A program made the position numbers and the translations under genes. The notes under the pieces were generated by a model, which worked only from the letters and a program-made list of their open reading frames with translations, did not search any database and was not told the origin of the DNA. Shown here piece after piece: positions 17,125-25,169 of a DNA stretch of 64,000 bases. Source of the stretch: Duganella margarita (lineage in GTDB: Bacteria > Pseudomonadota > Gammaproteobacteria > Burkholderiales > Burkholderiaceae_D); assembly GCF_009857535.1 (NCBI RefSeq), contig NZ_WWCS01000016.1, positions 62,001 through 126,000 of the forward strand, read 5' to 3'. The stretch's first letter is position 1; each line of letters starts with the position of its first letter.

Positions 17125-17220
17125 GGCGAGCCTGATCTGCGGCACTTATGGTGAATAGCTGTGGCTGCTTCGTTCCCGACCTGACCAGGTTGGCCATGCC
17201 ACAATGCGCAGGGGCCCGCC
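17125..17220 (-). ncRNA. ffs: Signal recognition particle 4.5S RNA
   Basis: The minus strand carries the universal SRP RNA helix 8 core: CAGGTCGGGAACGAAGCAGCC, split as GGTCAGG, GGGAACGAAGCAGCC and the flanking complementary arms. The outer ends GGCGGGCC and GGCTCGCC pair to close a single long hairpin of about 96 nt. It binds Ffh for co-translational targeting. It sits just upstream of dnaX with its own terminator. The exact ends are approximate (±3 nt). Confidence 0.93.
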
Positions 17221-17235
17221 AGACATAATTATACC

Positions 17236-18720
17236 TTACAGCCCGAGCTCCTGCCAAATTTGATCCACCCGTGTTTTCACCTCGGGCGACATGGTGATTA
17301 CCGTGCCCCACTCGCGGGTGGTTTCGCCCGGCCACTTGTTGGTGGCGTCGATGCCCATCTTGCTGCCCAAGCCGCTTACCGGCGAGGCGAAGTCGAGGTA
17401 ATCGATCGGCGTGTTGTCAACCAGCGTGGTGTCGCGGGTCGGATCGACGCGGGTGGTGATCGCCCAGATCACCTCGTTCCAGTCACGGATATTGACGTCC
17501 TCGTCCACCACAACGATAAACTTGGTGTACATGAACTGGCGCAGGAAGCTCCAGACGCCGAACATCACGCGCTTGGCGTGGCCGGCATACTGCTTCTTGA
17601 TCTGTACCACCGCCATGCGGTAGCTGCAGCCTTCGGCCGGCAGGTGGAAATCGGTGATCTCGCTGAACTGCTTTTGCAGCAGCGGGATGAACACTTCGTT
17701 CAGCGCCAGCCCCAGCACGGCCGGCTCATCCGGCGGCTTGCCGGTATACGTCGAGTGATAGATCGGATCGCGGCGCATGGTGATGCGGTCGATGGTGAAC
17801 ACCGGGAACGAGTCCTGCTCATTATAGTAACCAGTGTGGTCGCCATACGGCCCTTCCAGCGCATGCTCGTAACCGGTCGGATGGTTTTCGTCCGGATAGA
17901 TATGGCCTTCCAGCACAATCTCGGCCGACGCCGGCACCCGCAGCTCACTGCCGATGGCCTTTACCAGCTCGGTGCGGCTGCCGCGCAGCAGGCCGGCGAA
18001 CTGGTATTCGGACAGACTGTCCGGCACCGGCGTCACCGCACCTAATATAGTAGCGGGATCGGCGCCCAGCGCCACGCAGATCGGATACGGCTTGCCCTTG
18101 CTCTGGATGGCGTGCTCGCGGAAGTCCAGTGCGCCGCCGCGATGCGCCAGCCAGCGCATGATGACCTTGTTCGGACCCAGCACCTGCTGGCGATAAATGC
18201 CCAGATTCTGGCGCTTCTTATTAGGGCCTTTCGTAATGACCAGGCCCCAGGTAATTAAAGGCGCAACGTCGCCCGGCCAGCAGTGCTGGATCGGCAATTT
18301 CGACAAGTCGACATCGGCGCCCTCCCAGACGATTTCCTGGCACTTCGCGCCGCGCAATTCCTTCGGCGCCATATCCCACACCGCCTTGACCAGCGAGCCG
18401 AGGCCCATCAAGTCCTTGAAATCCTTGGGCGGCTCCGGCTCTTTCAGGCGCGACAGCACGTGGCCGATCTTGCGCAGTTCGCTGACGTCGCTGGCGCCCA
18501 TGCCCAAGGCCACGCGCTTCGGCGTGCCGAACAGATTGGTCAGCACCGGCATGCTGTGGCCGGTCGGATGCTGGAACAGCAGCGCCGGTCCGCCAGCCCG
18601 CAAAACCCGGTCGGACACCTCGGTCATCTCTAAATGCGGCGAAACAGGGGTCAAAATGGGTGTAAGTTCACCCATTGCTTGCAATTGAGAAATAAAATCT
18701 CGCAGATCGGAATATTTCAT
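17236..18720 (-). CDS. ubiD: UbiD family 4-hydroxy-3-polyprenylbenzoate decarboxylase
   Basis: A 494-residue UbiD. N-terminus MKYSDLRDFISQLQAMGEL; the central prenylated-FMN site region GIYRQQVLGPNKVIMRWLAHRGGA (~165-190); the E-rich catalytic zone ENHPTGYEHALEGPYGDHTGYY; C-terminal DVNIRDWNEVIWAITTRVDPTRD. It decarboxylates the polyprenyl-hydroxybenzoate intermediate in ubiquinone synthesis and needs prFMN from UbiX (not in the window). Length equals the family norm. The leader upstream is AT-rich. Confidence 0.96.
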   Translation of the reverse strand: MKYSDLRDFISQLQAMGELTPILTPVSPHLEMTEVSDRVLRAGGPALLFQHPTGHSMPVLTNLFGTPKRVALGMGASDVSELRKIGHVLSRLKEPEPPKDFKDLMGLGSLVKAVWDMAPKELRGAKCQEIVWEGADVDLSKLPIQHCWPGDVAPLITWGLVITKGPNKKRQNLGIYRQQVLGPNKVIMRWLAHRGGALDFREHAIQSKGKPYPICVALGADPATILGAVTPVPDSLSEYQFAGLLRGSRTELVKAIGSELRVPASAEIVLEGHIYPDENHPTGYEHALEGPYGDHTGYYNEQDSFPVFTIDRITMRRDPIYHSTYTGKPPDEPAVLGLALNEVFIPLLQKQFSEITDFHLPAEGCSYRMAVVQIKKQYAGHAKRVMFGVWSFLRQFMYTKFIVVVDEDVNIRDWNEVIWAITTRVDPTRDTTLVDNTPIDYLDFASPVSGLGSKMGIDATNKWPGETTREWGTVITMSPEVKTRVDQIWQELGL

Positions 18721-18853
18721 CGTTTTTTAATATTTTCTTACATTAAAGCGCACTGTTTAAAAATACAGGTCAAGTGGTTGATTTTATTGGTTTTCCACCG
18801 AACACAAGGCAAAATTCTAGATTTAAAAGTTATAAAGACGGTTCGCGTTAGTA
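18721..18853. other. AT-rich divergent intergenic segment
   Basis: A 133-base segment between the ubiD start and the promoter of the transglycosylase transcript. It is markedly AT-richer than the surroundings and likely holds the ubiD promoter, but no convincing -35/-10 pair was picked out. No ORF with coding character. Confidence 0.5.
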
Positions 18854-18882
18854 TTGACTTGATATAAAACGCCTCATACAAT
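18854..18882 (+). promoter_or_regulatory. Sigma-70 type promoter for the transglycosylase transcript
   Basis: TTGACT (18854-18859), a 17-base spacer and TACAAT (18877-18882), close to consensus. Transcription would begin near 18889, about 317 bases before the ATG at 19207. Confidence 0.75.
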
Positions 18883-18888
18883 CCACCC

Positions 18889-19206
18889 TACTTGAAGAGA
18901 GACAGGTCTCTGGACCTCATGCGGACTACCTAAGTTGTCGCTCATTCATTCACGGAGTCGGGGCTCCACATGACATTTTAAGGAGTGTTTTCGAAAGGCG
19001 TCTGCCTTCCTCCCCGAAAATAGTTGTATTGCATTCTGGTTGACTCCTGCGGGAGAGATCAGCAACAAGCAAGCAATGATGGCGTTCTCGCGCGCTCTTC
19101 TACAGCGGCGACGAACGAGATATTTCTGATGCACGGCATTAGCACCTGGTTAGCTGCGTATAACGCTGGCAGGGACCCGCTTTTACGGACATTTCAGGGG
19201 AACTAT
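18889..19206 (+). other. Long untranslated leader with several hairpins, function unknown
   Basis: About 317 bases separate the predicted start site from the transglycosylase ATG. Visible paired elements: AGAGAC/GTCTCT at 18898-18911, GGAG/CTCC at 18954-18967, CTCC/GGAG at 19044-19055. An in-frame extension of the gene exists (from 19024), but it lacks the RBS seen at 19195-19201 and does not resemble coding sequence. Leaders of this length often hold cis-regulatory RNA; no known riboswitch core was recognised. Confidence 0.5.
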
Positions 19207-20100
19207 ATGATTAATAGCAATACCGGCGCAATTTCGTTTGCCCGTCTGATGGCTCGCCAGCCAGCCGCGTGGATCTCCACGACGCGCATTTCGGCAAAGG
19301 GTGTGCTGACCACCGCCCAACACACGTTGACCGTCGTAGGCGTTACCGCTTTGGTAGTCATGGCAGTACTGTTTGTCCGTCCGGATCTGGCCAAGGCCTT
19401 GAGCAATAGCCTGAACCATTCGCCGGACGTTGAAGCTGTCGCCGTCACCGCACCGCCGCTGACGGCCCTGATGGAGGCGCCAGCAGCGTCCGCGCCGGCT
19501 AGCGCCGCCGCACCGCTGACGGCCGAAGAAAAAGCCCTGCTGGGCACGCAGAAGCAGCAACAATGGGTCACCACCTGGCTGTCCAAGCGTTACCGCGTTG
19601 CCGGTGACGCCGCCAACATGCTGGTGTCGACCGCCTACCTGACGGCCCGCGAGATCAAACTCGATCCGCTGCTGATCCTGGCGGTGATGTCGATCGAATC
19701 CGGCCTCAATCCGTTCGCGGAAAGCCCGGTCGGCGCGCAAGGCCTGATGCAAGTGATGTCGAAAGTGCACCATGAGAAGTTCCAGGACATGGGCGGCCTG
19801 CAAGCCGCGCTCAATCCGGTCGCCAACATCCGCGTCGGCGCGCTGATCCTGAAGGATTACGTGACCCGTGGCGGTTCGGTGGAAGCTGGTCTGAAGAGCT
19901 ACGTCGGCGCCGCTGCGTTCGAAACCGATGATGGTTACGGCAGCAAGGTCATGGCCGAGTACAACCGTCTGAAGCAGGTTTCGGCGGGTAAGAAGGTGCC
20001 AACCACCAATCCGGTGATGACTGCTTCGGCGACCAAACCAGCCGCGCCGGTCGCTGTTGCCGACAAATCGGTCAACGACACGCAGATCGCTGGTCTGTAA
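19207..20100 (+). CDS. Membrane-anchored lytic transglycosylase (SLT domain)
   Basis: The start chosen is the ATG at 19207, preceded by AGGGGA. The 297-residue protein has a cytoplasmic N-terminus, one transmembrane helix (~35-58: VGVTALVVMAVLFV), a Pro/Ala-rich spacer, and an SLT domain from ~125. The catalytic Glu is in MSIESGLNPFAESPVGAQGLMQVM (ES and GLMQV motifs). It cleaves peptidoglycan glycan strands to 1,6-anhydro ends. The C-terminal tail is low complexity. Transcribed from a good promoter through a long leader; an efficient terminator follows. Confidence 0.92.
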   Translation: MINSNTGAISFARLMARQPAAWISTTRISAKGVLTTAQHTLTVVGVTALVVMAVLFVRPDLAKALSNSLNHSPDVEAVAVTAPPLTALMEAPAASAPASAAAPLTAEEKALLGTQKQQQWVTTWLSKRYRVAGDAANMLVSTAYLTAREIKLDPLLILAVMSIESGLNPFAESPVGAQGLMQVMSKVHHEKFQDMGGLQAALNPVANIRVGALILKDYVTRGGSVEAGLKSYVGAAAFETDDGYGSKVMAEYNRLKQVSAGKKVPTTNPVMTASATKPAAPVAVADKSVNDTQIAGL

Positions 20101-20117
20101 GCGCACCGCGCACAACC

Positions 20118-20148
20118 AAAAGCCACTCTGGTCGAGTGGCTTTTTTTT
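20118..20148 (+). terminator. Terminator after the lytic transglycosylase
   Basis: AAAAGCCACTC (20118-20128) and GAGTGGCTTTT (20134-20144) with a five-base loop and a run of eight Ts. Confidence 0.92.
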
Positions 20149-20153
20149 CGTCC

Positions 20154-20768
20154 TCAGCGCGGACAGTTGCTGACAACTATACGCCCGCTATCCCGAAACG
20201 GGTCACGCCCACCGCTGAAGTTGTTGGATGCCGCCTTGTAGCAGACCTCCCCGCCGCCCGGCAAAATGAATTTGGTGATCCGGCTGCCATCGGCGGCAAT
20301 CATTTCCACCTGACGCATCGCTCCGCCACGATAGGCTTTGCCCATGGCGGCCGCTAGCGCGGTTTCATCGTTGACCAGCTTGCGGTCGCGCTGGGTGAAG
20401 GACTCCTTCAGTACCGCCTTGTCGGCCGCCGCAGCGCCGGCAATGGCGCGCTGCTTGAGATCCAGCTCCGGCTTGACCGGCAGCGCGAACGGGTCGGCAG
20501 GCGGCGTGGTTTGCGTGATGGCTTGCGGCGGCGCGGGTTCGGGTTCCGCCACCGGCGGCGCCGTAATCGGCTGAGCCCGAACGGAAGGCGCCGGCGGCGC
20601 TGCCCTGCCCGCCTGGGCCGCCACGCGCGGCGGCCGCTCCACCGTCGGCAACGGCTGGCGCTGCGGAGGCGGCTTGATGGGCGCTAATATATAAGTGATG
20701 GCCTCATGCGGCCCGACGGGCGCCGCCAGTGGCCGCGGGGGCGTCTGCCAGCACAAAAACGCCAGCAC
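20154..20768 (-). CDS. Hypothetical proline-rich protein, probable N-terminal membrane anchor
   Basis: 204 residues from the first usable start, a GTG at 20768. The frame is open up to a stop at 20858, and the codons just upstream encode WKRRGWLALIAGAHVLAFLCW, a good signal-anchor that the GTG start would cut in half. No ATG, GTG or TTG exists in that extension; an ATC at 20831 is preceded by GGAG. Residues 30-90 are Pro-rich (TonB-like spacer), and the C-terminal ~70 residues form a compact domain with two Cys (VCYKAAS, VVSNCPR). Family not recognised. Either an unusual start codon or a sequence error near 20835 would explain the N-terminus. Confidence 0.6.
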   Translation of the reverse strand: MLAFLCWQTPPRPLAAPVGPHEAITYILAPIKPPPQRQPLPTVERPPRVAAQAGRAAPPAPSVRAQPITAPPVAEPEPAPPQAITQTTPPADPFALPVKPELDLKQRAIAGAAAADKAVLKESFTQRDRKLVNDETALAAAMGKAYRGGAMRQVEMIAADGSRITKFILPGGGEVCYKAASNNFSGGRDPFRDSGRIVVSNCPR

Positions 20769-20895
20769 GTGCGCGCCGGCGATCAGCGCCAGCCAGCCAC
20801 GCCGTTTCCAGCCAGGGGGATGCGGTTCGATGACAACTCCAGAATTACCTAAAAATCAATTCTGTGTGGCACGCGCCTGCACGGTCAACCCGCAA

Positions 20896-20934
20896 ATAAA
20901 AAAAGCCACTACACGCTACCGTGAGTGGCTTTTA
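20896..20934 (-). terminator. Terminator after nusB
   Basis: On the minus strand AAAAGCCACT and AGTGGCTTTTTTT pair around a loop of about 13 bases, 17 bases downstream of the nusB stop. Confidence 0.87.
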
Positions 20935-20950
20935 ACGATACCGGGGAAGC

Positions 20951-21421
20951 TTAGCGCTTCTTGTCGGCAGCGACTTCGTCCGGACGCAGGCGCGGCGCCA
21001 GCTTGTCCAGCACGCCGTTGACGTACTTGTGGCCGTCGATACCGCCGAACGACTTGGTCAGTTCCACCGCTTCGTTAATGACGACGCGGTAAGGAATTTC
21101 CAGGTTGTTCTTCAGCTCGTAAGCGCCAATCAGCAGCACCGCATGTTCAATCGGCGACAGCTCATTGATGCCACGGTCCACCAGCGGTGCAAAGGTCGCG
21201 CGCAGCTCGACCGACGAACCGATGGCGCCGTTCAGCAGCACGGTGAAATGCTCGGCGTCGGCCTTGTCGAAACCGTGGGCGCCGCGGATGTGGTTGACCA
21301 CCGTCGAGGCCGACTCATTGTTCAGCAGCCACTGGTACAAGCCTTGCAGCGCGAACTCGCGCGCGCGGTGACGCGGCGTGCGGTTCTTGCTGGGGTTAGC
21401 GTGCGTAGTGTTCTCAGTCAT
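20951..21421 (-). CDS. nusB: Transcription antitermination factor NusB
   Basis: A 156-residue NusB: the helical RNA-binding start RHRAREFALQGLYQWLL, then the C-terminal family signature PYRVVINEAVELTKSFGGIDGHKYVNGVLDKLA. It binds boxA with NusE (S10) and supports rRNA antitermination. It follows ribH, the usual rib-nusB arrangement, and ends in a strong terminator. Confidence 0.96.
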   Translation of the reverse strand: MTENTTHANPSKNRTPRHRAREFALQGLYQWLLNNESASTVVNHIRGAHGFDKADAEHFTVLLNGAIGSSVELRATFAPLVDRGINELSPIEHAVLLIGAYELKNNLEIPYRVVINEAVELTKSFGGIDGHKYVNGVLDKLAPRLRPDEVAADKKR

Positions 21422-21448
21422 ATTCTTACCTTCGTATATTGGTGCTAT

Positions 21449-21937
21449 TTATTCGTCGTCGCCGTGATCCTGGTTCAGCTCTTCCAGGGCGATGGTCAGG
21501 TTGGCCATCTCGACCGCGACACGCGCCGCGTCGGCGCCTTTGACGGCCATGCGCACTTCGGCTTGCTCGTCGTTCTCGGTGGTCAGGATCGCGTTGGCGA
21601 TCGGGATGCCGTAGTCTAAGCCGATACGGGTGATGCCTGCGCCCGATTCGTTGGACACCAGCTCGAAGTGGTAGGTTTCGCCCCGGATGATGGCGCCCAG
21701 CGCGATCAGCGCGTCGAACTGCTGCGACTCGGCCATCTTCTGCAGCACCAGCGGCACTTCCAGCGCGCCCGGCACGGTCACGTGCAGCACGTCCTCGTCC
21801 GCCACGCCCAGGTGCTTGAGCTCAGCCAGGCAGGCCGACAGCAGGCCATGGCAGATGTCTTCGTTAAAACGGGCTTGTACCACGCCAATGCGCAGGTCTT
21901 CGCCGTTCAGGTTGGTTTCGTAACTTCCTACGGTCAT
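21449..21937 (-). CDS. ribH: 6,7-dimethyl-8-ribityllumazine synthase
   Basis: A 162-residue RibH: RIGVVQARFNEDICHGLLSACLAELKHLGV, VTVPGALEVPLVLQKMA and the active-site loop ALGAIIRGETYHFELVSNESGAGI, with the catalytic His in the YHFE segment. It joins the RibD-pathway pyrimidine with the four-carbon product of RibB. Located 24 bases after ribB on the minus strand and upstream of nusB. Confidence 0.96.
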   Translation of the reverse strand: MTVGSYETNLNGEDLRIGVVQARFNEDICHGLLSACLAELKHLGVADEDVLHVTVPGALEVPLVLQKMAESQQFDALIALGAIIRGETYHFELVSNESGAGITRIGLDYGIPIANAILTTENDEQAEVRMAVKGADAARVAVEMANLTIALEELNQDHGDDE

Positions 21938-21961
21938 GATGGCCTCTTGTATGTTGGTTGA

Positions 21962-23071
21962 TTATTCGGGTTTGGCGACATAGCCAGTCACTTCCAGATT
22001 GAAGCCGGTCATCGACGGCATCTTGCGCGGGCTGGCCAGCAACTGCATCTTGCAGACGCCGACTTCGCGCAGGATCTGCGCGCCGATGCCATAGCTGCGC
22101 AGGTCCATGCTGGCCGCGCGGCCTTTCGGCCGGGCTTCCGGCTTGTCCAGCGCGTCGAACTGGGCGAAGAACTGCTCGGCGGTTTCCTCGCAGTTGAGCA
22201 GCACGATCACGCCGCTGTCGGCCGCCTTTACCGCCGCCAGCGAGGCCGGCAGGTTCCACGAGTGGGTGGTGGCCTCCGATTCCAGCACGTCCAGGATCGA
22301 CACCGGCTGGTGCACGCGCACCAGCGTTTCCTTGCCCTTCTCGATCTGGCCATGCACCAGCGCCAGGTGGGCCGAGCCGCTCGGTTTGTCGCGGTAGGCG
22401 ATCATGCGGAACTCGCCTTGCGCGGTCTTCAGCGGACGCTCGCCGACTTTTTCCACCAGCGATTCATTGCGGCTGCGGTAGTGGATCAGGTCGGCGATGG
22501 TGCCGATCTTCAGATCGTGTTCCTTGGCAAATTCCAGCAGGTCCGGCAGGCGCGCCATGGTGCCGTCATCCTTCATGATCTCGCAGATCACCGAGGCCGG
22601 CGTCAGGCCGGCCATGGCGGTCAGGTCGCAACCGGCTTCGGTATGGCCTGCGCGCATCAGCACGCCGCCCTTTTGCGCCTTCAGCGGGAAGATGTGGCCC
22701 GGCTGGACGATGTCGGCCGGCTGCGCATCCTTGGCCACGGCCACCTGGATGGTCTTGGCGCGGTCGGCGGCCGAGATGCCGGTGGTCACGCCTTCCGCCG
22801 CCTCGATCGAGACGGTGAAGTTGGTGCCGAACGCGGTGCCATTCTTGGTCGACATCATCGACAGTTCCAGCTGGTTGCAGCGCTCTTCGGTCAGCGTCAG
22901 GCACACCAGGCCGCGTGCGTACTTGACCATGAAATTAATGGCTTCCGGCGTGACGAAGTCCGCCGCGAGCACCAGGTCACCTTCGTTTTCCCGGTCTTCC
23001 TCATCGACCAGGATCACCATGCGGCCAGCGCGCAATTCGGCGACGATTTCTTCGGTGCTGGAAATTGACAT
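21962..23071 (-). CDS. ribB: 3,4-dihydroxy-2-butanone-4-phosphate synthase with degenerate GTP cyclohydrolase II domain
   Basis: 369 residues. The N-terminal ~205 are a full RibB: EIVAELRAGRMVILVDEEDRENEGDLVLAADFVTPE and RAGHTEAGCDLTAMAGL. The C-terminal part is RibA-like in length but lacks its working parts: the three-cysteine zinc site and the substrate-binding GEGRG-type loop are absent. It is therefore a RibBX-type protein rather than a bifunctional RibBA; GTP cyclohydrolase II must be encoded elsewhere. This hybrid form is known in proteobacteria. No FMN riboswitch was seen in its upstream region. Confidence 0.93.
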   Translation of the reverse strand: MSISSTEEIVAELRAGRMVILVDEEDRENEGDLVLAADFVTPEAINFMVKYARGLVCLTLTEERCNQLELSMMSTKNGTAFGTNFTVSIEAAEGVTTGISAADRAKTIQVAVAKDAQPADIVQPGHIFPLKAQKGGVLMRAGHTEAGCDLTAMAGLTPASVICEIMKDDGTMARLPDLLEFAKEHDLKIGTIADLIHYRSRNESLVEKVGERPLKTAQGEFRMIAYRDKPSGSAHLALVHGQIEKGKETLVRVHQPVSILDVLESEATTHSWNLPASLAAVKAADSGVIVLLNCEETAEQFFAQFDALDKPEARPKGRAASMDLRSYGIGAQILREVGVCKMQLLASPRKMPSMTGFNLEVTGYVAKPE

Positions 23072-23280
23072 TTTTTATTCCTTCAAGACTGTGCATGAGT
23101 ATTTCTTAACCCGCTATTTTAAAGGATTTACGCCCGCCCCACCGCAAAAGCCCGCTTTTATCCACCGAACTTGTAAAAATCCCATCAAATTCCGCTAAGA
23201 TGACTATTGGCAACGACGTGAATCCATTAGCAGCGGCCTTGCGTATAAGCAAGATACAACCAAAAAGCGCCAGTCAGATT

Positions 23281-23691
23281 ATGAAAACGACCATACTCAT
23301 CCGCGCTCTACCCCTCTGCCTGGCCCTGTTGGCAGCAACCGCGCAAGCGCAGGACAATCGGCAAATCGCCCAAGGCCAGCGCGTCTGGCAGAAACGCTGC
23401 ACCGAATGCCACACGCTGGACGTTGACGACACCGGCCCGCACCATCGCGGCGTGTTCGGCCGCCGTGCCGGCAGTGTCAAGGGCTACGACTACTCGCGCG
23501 CGCTACGCAAGGCCAACCTGGTGTGGGATGAAACCTCGCTCGACCGCTGGCTGACCGATCCGGAAAAATTCCTCCCCGGCCAGAACATGGATTTCCGCGT
23601 GCGCAGCAAGGAAGAGCGCGCCGCCCTGATTGTCTACCTGAAAAGCCTGTCGGCCCCGGCTGCCGCTAGCCCTGTAGCGGCGCAAAACTAG
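23281..23691 (+). CDS. Class I c-type cytochrome (cytochrome c2-like)
   Basis: The start chosen is the ATG at 23281, which begins a signal peptide (KTTILIRALPLCLALLAATAQA). The mature ~115-residue protein has one CTECH haem site, GPHHRGVFGRRAG after it, and a Met ligand in PGQNMDF. It is a soluble periplasmic electron carrier. A weak promoter (TTGTAA, 19 bases, TAAGAT) precedes it. The C-terminal codons overlap the convergent ROK gene by 26 bases. It sits alone inside the riboflavin cluster. Confidence 0.9.
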   Translation: MKTTILIRALPLCLALLAATAQAQDNRQIAQGQRVWQKRCTECHTLDVDDTGPHHRGVFGRRAGSVKGYDYSRALRKANLVWDETSLDRWLTDPEKFLPGQNMDFRVRSKEERAALIVYLKSLSAPAAASPVAAQN

Positions 23692-24817
23692 CGTGCAGCG
23701 ACAAATAGGCCGCGCCGATCACCTTGGCGTCATCACCCACCTCGCCGGCCTGTAGCGCGGGCCGCGCGGCACCCGCCCAGTTGTAGCGACCCAGTTCCTG
23801 TTCCACCAGCGCCAGCAACGACGTCAGCAAGGCGCGGTGGCACCGGCCGTCCACCACCACCCCGTCCAGATCGATCAAACAGGCGGCGCTGCAGATGGCG
23901 TAGGCGATGGCATTGGCCGCTTCGGCCAGCCAGGCTTGCGTTAGCGGCAGCCACGGCTGCTGTATGGCGCGCTCATCGGCCATGGCGTCCGACGCCAGAC
24001 CGGCCGCTTCGTAGCGCTGCTCCAGCGTGACCAGCGAGGCAATGCTGAGCAACTGCTGCGGCACGCCGTCGCGCGCGGCCTGCATCGGCATCGACCCGAC
24101 CGCGCCGGAATTGCCATGCACGCCGGCATGCGGCCAGCCATTGATGACCAGGCTGCCGCCAGCCAGCGTATCGACGTAAATGTACAGATAGCTGGCGAGG
24201 CTGCGGCCACGGCCGACCAGCAGTTCGGCCATGCAGGCGGCGGCGGTATCCTTGGCCTGGCTGACCGGCAACGGCGTCATTGCCTGCACGCGCTGGCCGA
24301 TGACCATCCCGCCCCACTCGGCTGCATCGGCAGCCGGCATGCGCAGCAGCTCTTCCCACTGGCCAAAATCGCGCGGCGCCGAGACGCCAACGCCGCACAG
24401 CCGCGCCGCCGCTTCCGGCCCCAGCGTGCCCAGCATCTGCGCCAGTTGCTGCTCGATGGCCGGGAATATCAACCGGACGTCCGGGCTGGCGTAGGCCAGT
24501 TCCCAGCGTTCCAGCACCGTGCCGAGCAAATCCACCAGCACCACTTTCAGCGTGCGGCGGCCGATCTGGATGCCGATCGCATACGCCCCCACCGGATTCA
24601 GCGCAATCGGCTGCGACGGCTGGCCGACCTTGCCGCGCTGCACTTCCAGCTTGCGCACCAGTTGCTCTTCCAGTAGCCGGTTGATGATGACCGACGCTGT
24701 TTGCGTGCTCAGCTCGGTCACGCGCGCCAGCTCGGCCTTGGCCAGGCTGCCGTGGCGGCGGATCTCGTGCAGCATGCGGCGCTCATTGGCCCCGAGCCGG
24801 CGTTGTATTGCGTTCAT
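23666..24817 (-). CDS. ROK family transcriptional repressor
   Basis: A 383-residue protein. N-terminal winged helix-turn-helix (MLHEIRRHGSLAKAELARVTELSTQTASVIINRLLEEQLV), then a ROK sugar-binding domain (VGVSAPRDFGQWEELL, GNSGAVGSMP). The canonical ROK zinc motif CxCGxxGC is not evident, so zinc binding may be lost. Divergent from the SemiSWEET-polyol dehydrogenase operon, with a perfect palindrome between them, so it is most likely the local repressor released by a sugar or polyol. The family includes NagC, Mlc and XylR; ligand unknown. Confidence 0.87.
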   Translation of the reverse strand: MNAIQRRLGANERRMLHEIRRHGSLAKAELARVTELSTQTASVIINRLLEEQLVRKLEVQRGKVGQPSQPIALNPVGAYAIGIQIGRRTLKVVLVDLLGTVLERWELAYASPDVRLIFPAIEQQLAQMLGTLGPEAAARLCGVGVSAPRDFGQWEELLRMPAADAAEWGGMVIGQRVQAMTPLPVSQAKDTAAACMAELLVGRGRSLASYLYIYVDTLAGGSLVINGWPHAGVHGNSGAVGSMPMQAARDGVPQQLLSIASLVTLEQRYEAAGLASDAMADERAIQQPWLPLTQAWLAEAANAIAYAICSAACLIDLDGVVVDGRCHRALLTSLLALVEQELGRYNWAGAARPALQAGEVGDDAKVIGAAYLSLHASFAPLQG

Positions 24818-24864
24818 GGCAAGAAATGGGAGGCTATTTTATTTATGTAGTATAATTCTCGTTT

Positions 24865-24893
24865 AATTAATAAATCAAGTTGATTTATTAATT
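24865..24893. promoter_or_regulatory. Perfect palindromic operator between ROK gene and polyol operon
   Basis: Arms AATTAATAAATCAA (24865-24878) and TTGATTTATTAATT (24880-24893) are exact reverse complements around one G. On the minus strand TTGATT lies 18 bases from TATACT, so the operator covers the -35 of the ROK gene promoter. A plus-strand TATAAT at 24851-24856 lies just before it, so occupancy would also block the operon. A NagC/Mlc-like site is inferred. Confidence 0.82.
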
Positions 24894-24911
24894 CAATACG
24901 AAAGGAGAACC

Positions 24912-25169
24912 ATGCAAATTGATTCCAACCTTCTCGGCTTGATTGCCGCCGCCTGCACCACCCTTGCCTTTGTGCCGCAGGTGATTCTCATCTGGCGCCG
25001 CCGCTCGGCGGAAGGCGTCTCGACCGGTATGTATTGCGTTTTCTGCTTCGGCGTGTTCCTGTGGCTGGTGTACGGCATCAGCATCCAGGCCTGGCCGATC
25101 GCCATCAACAACGGCATCACCCTGGTGCTGGCGTGCTCGGTGCTGATCATGAAATGGCGGTTCCGATGA
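24912..25169 (+). CDS. SemiSWEET-type sugar transporter
   Basis: An 85-residue protein with three predicted helices and a PQ-loop signature (TTLAFVPQVILIWRRRSAEG). The third helix has the typical N residues (INNGITLVLACS). SemiSWEETs dimerise to pass sugars such as sucrose or glucose through the inner membrane by facilitated diffusion. AAAGGAG precedes the start. The next gene's ATG overlaps the stop, so the two are co-translated. Confidence 0.92.
   Translation: MQIDSNLLGLIAAACTTLAFVPQVILIWRRRSAEGVSTGMYCVFCFGVFLWLVYGISIQAWPIAINNGITLVLACSVLIMKWRFR

Noticed and set aside
23072..23199. An FMN riboswitch before ribB.
   Set aside because: No conserved FMN aptamer segments were seen in the upstream bases.
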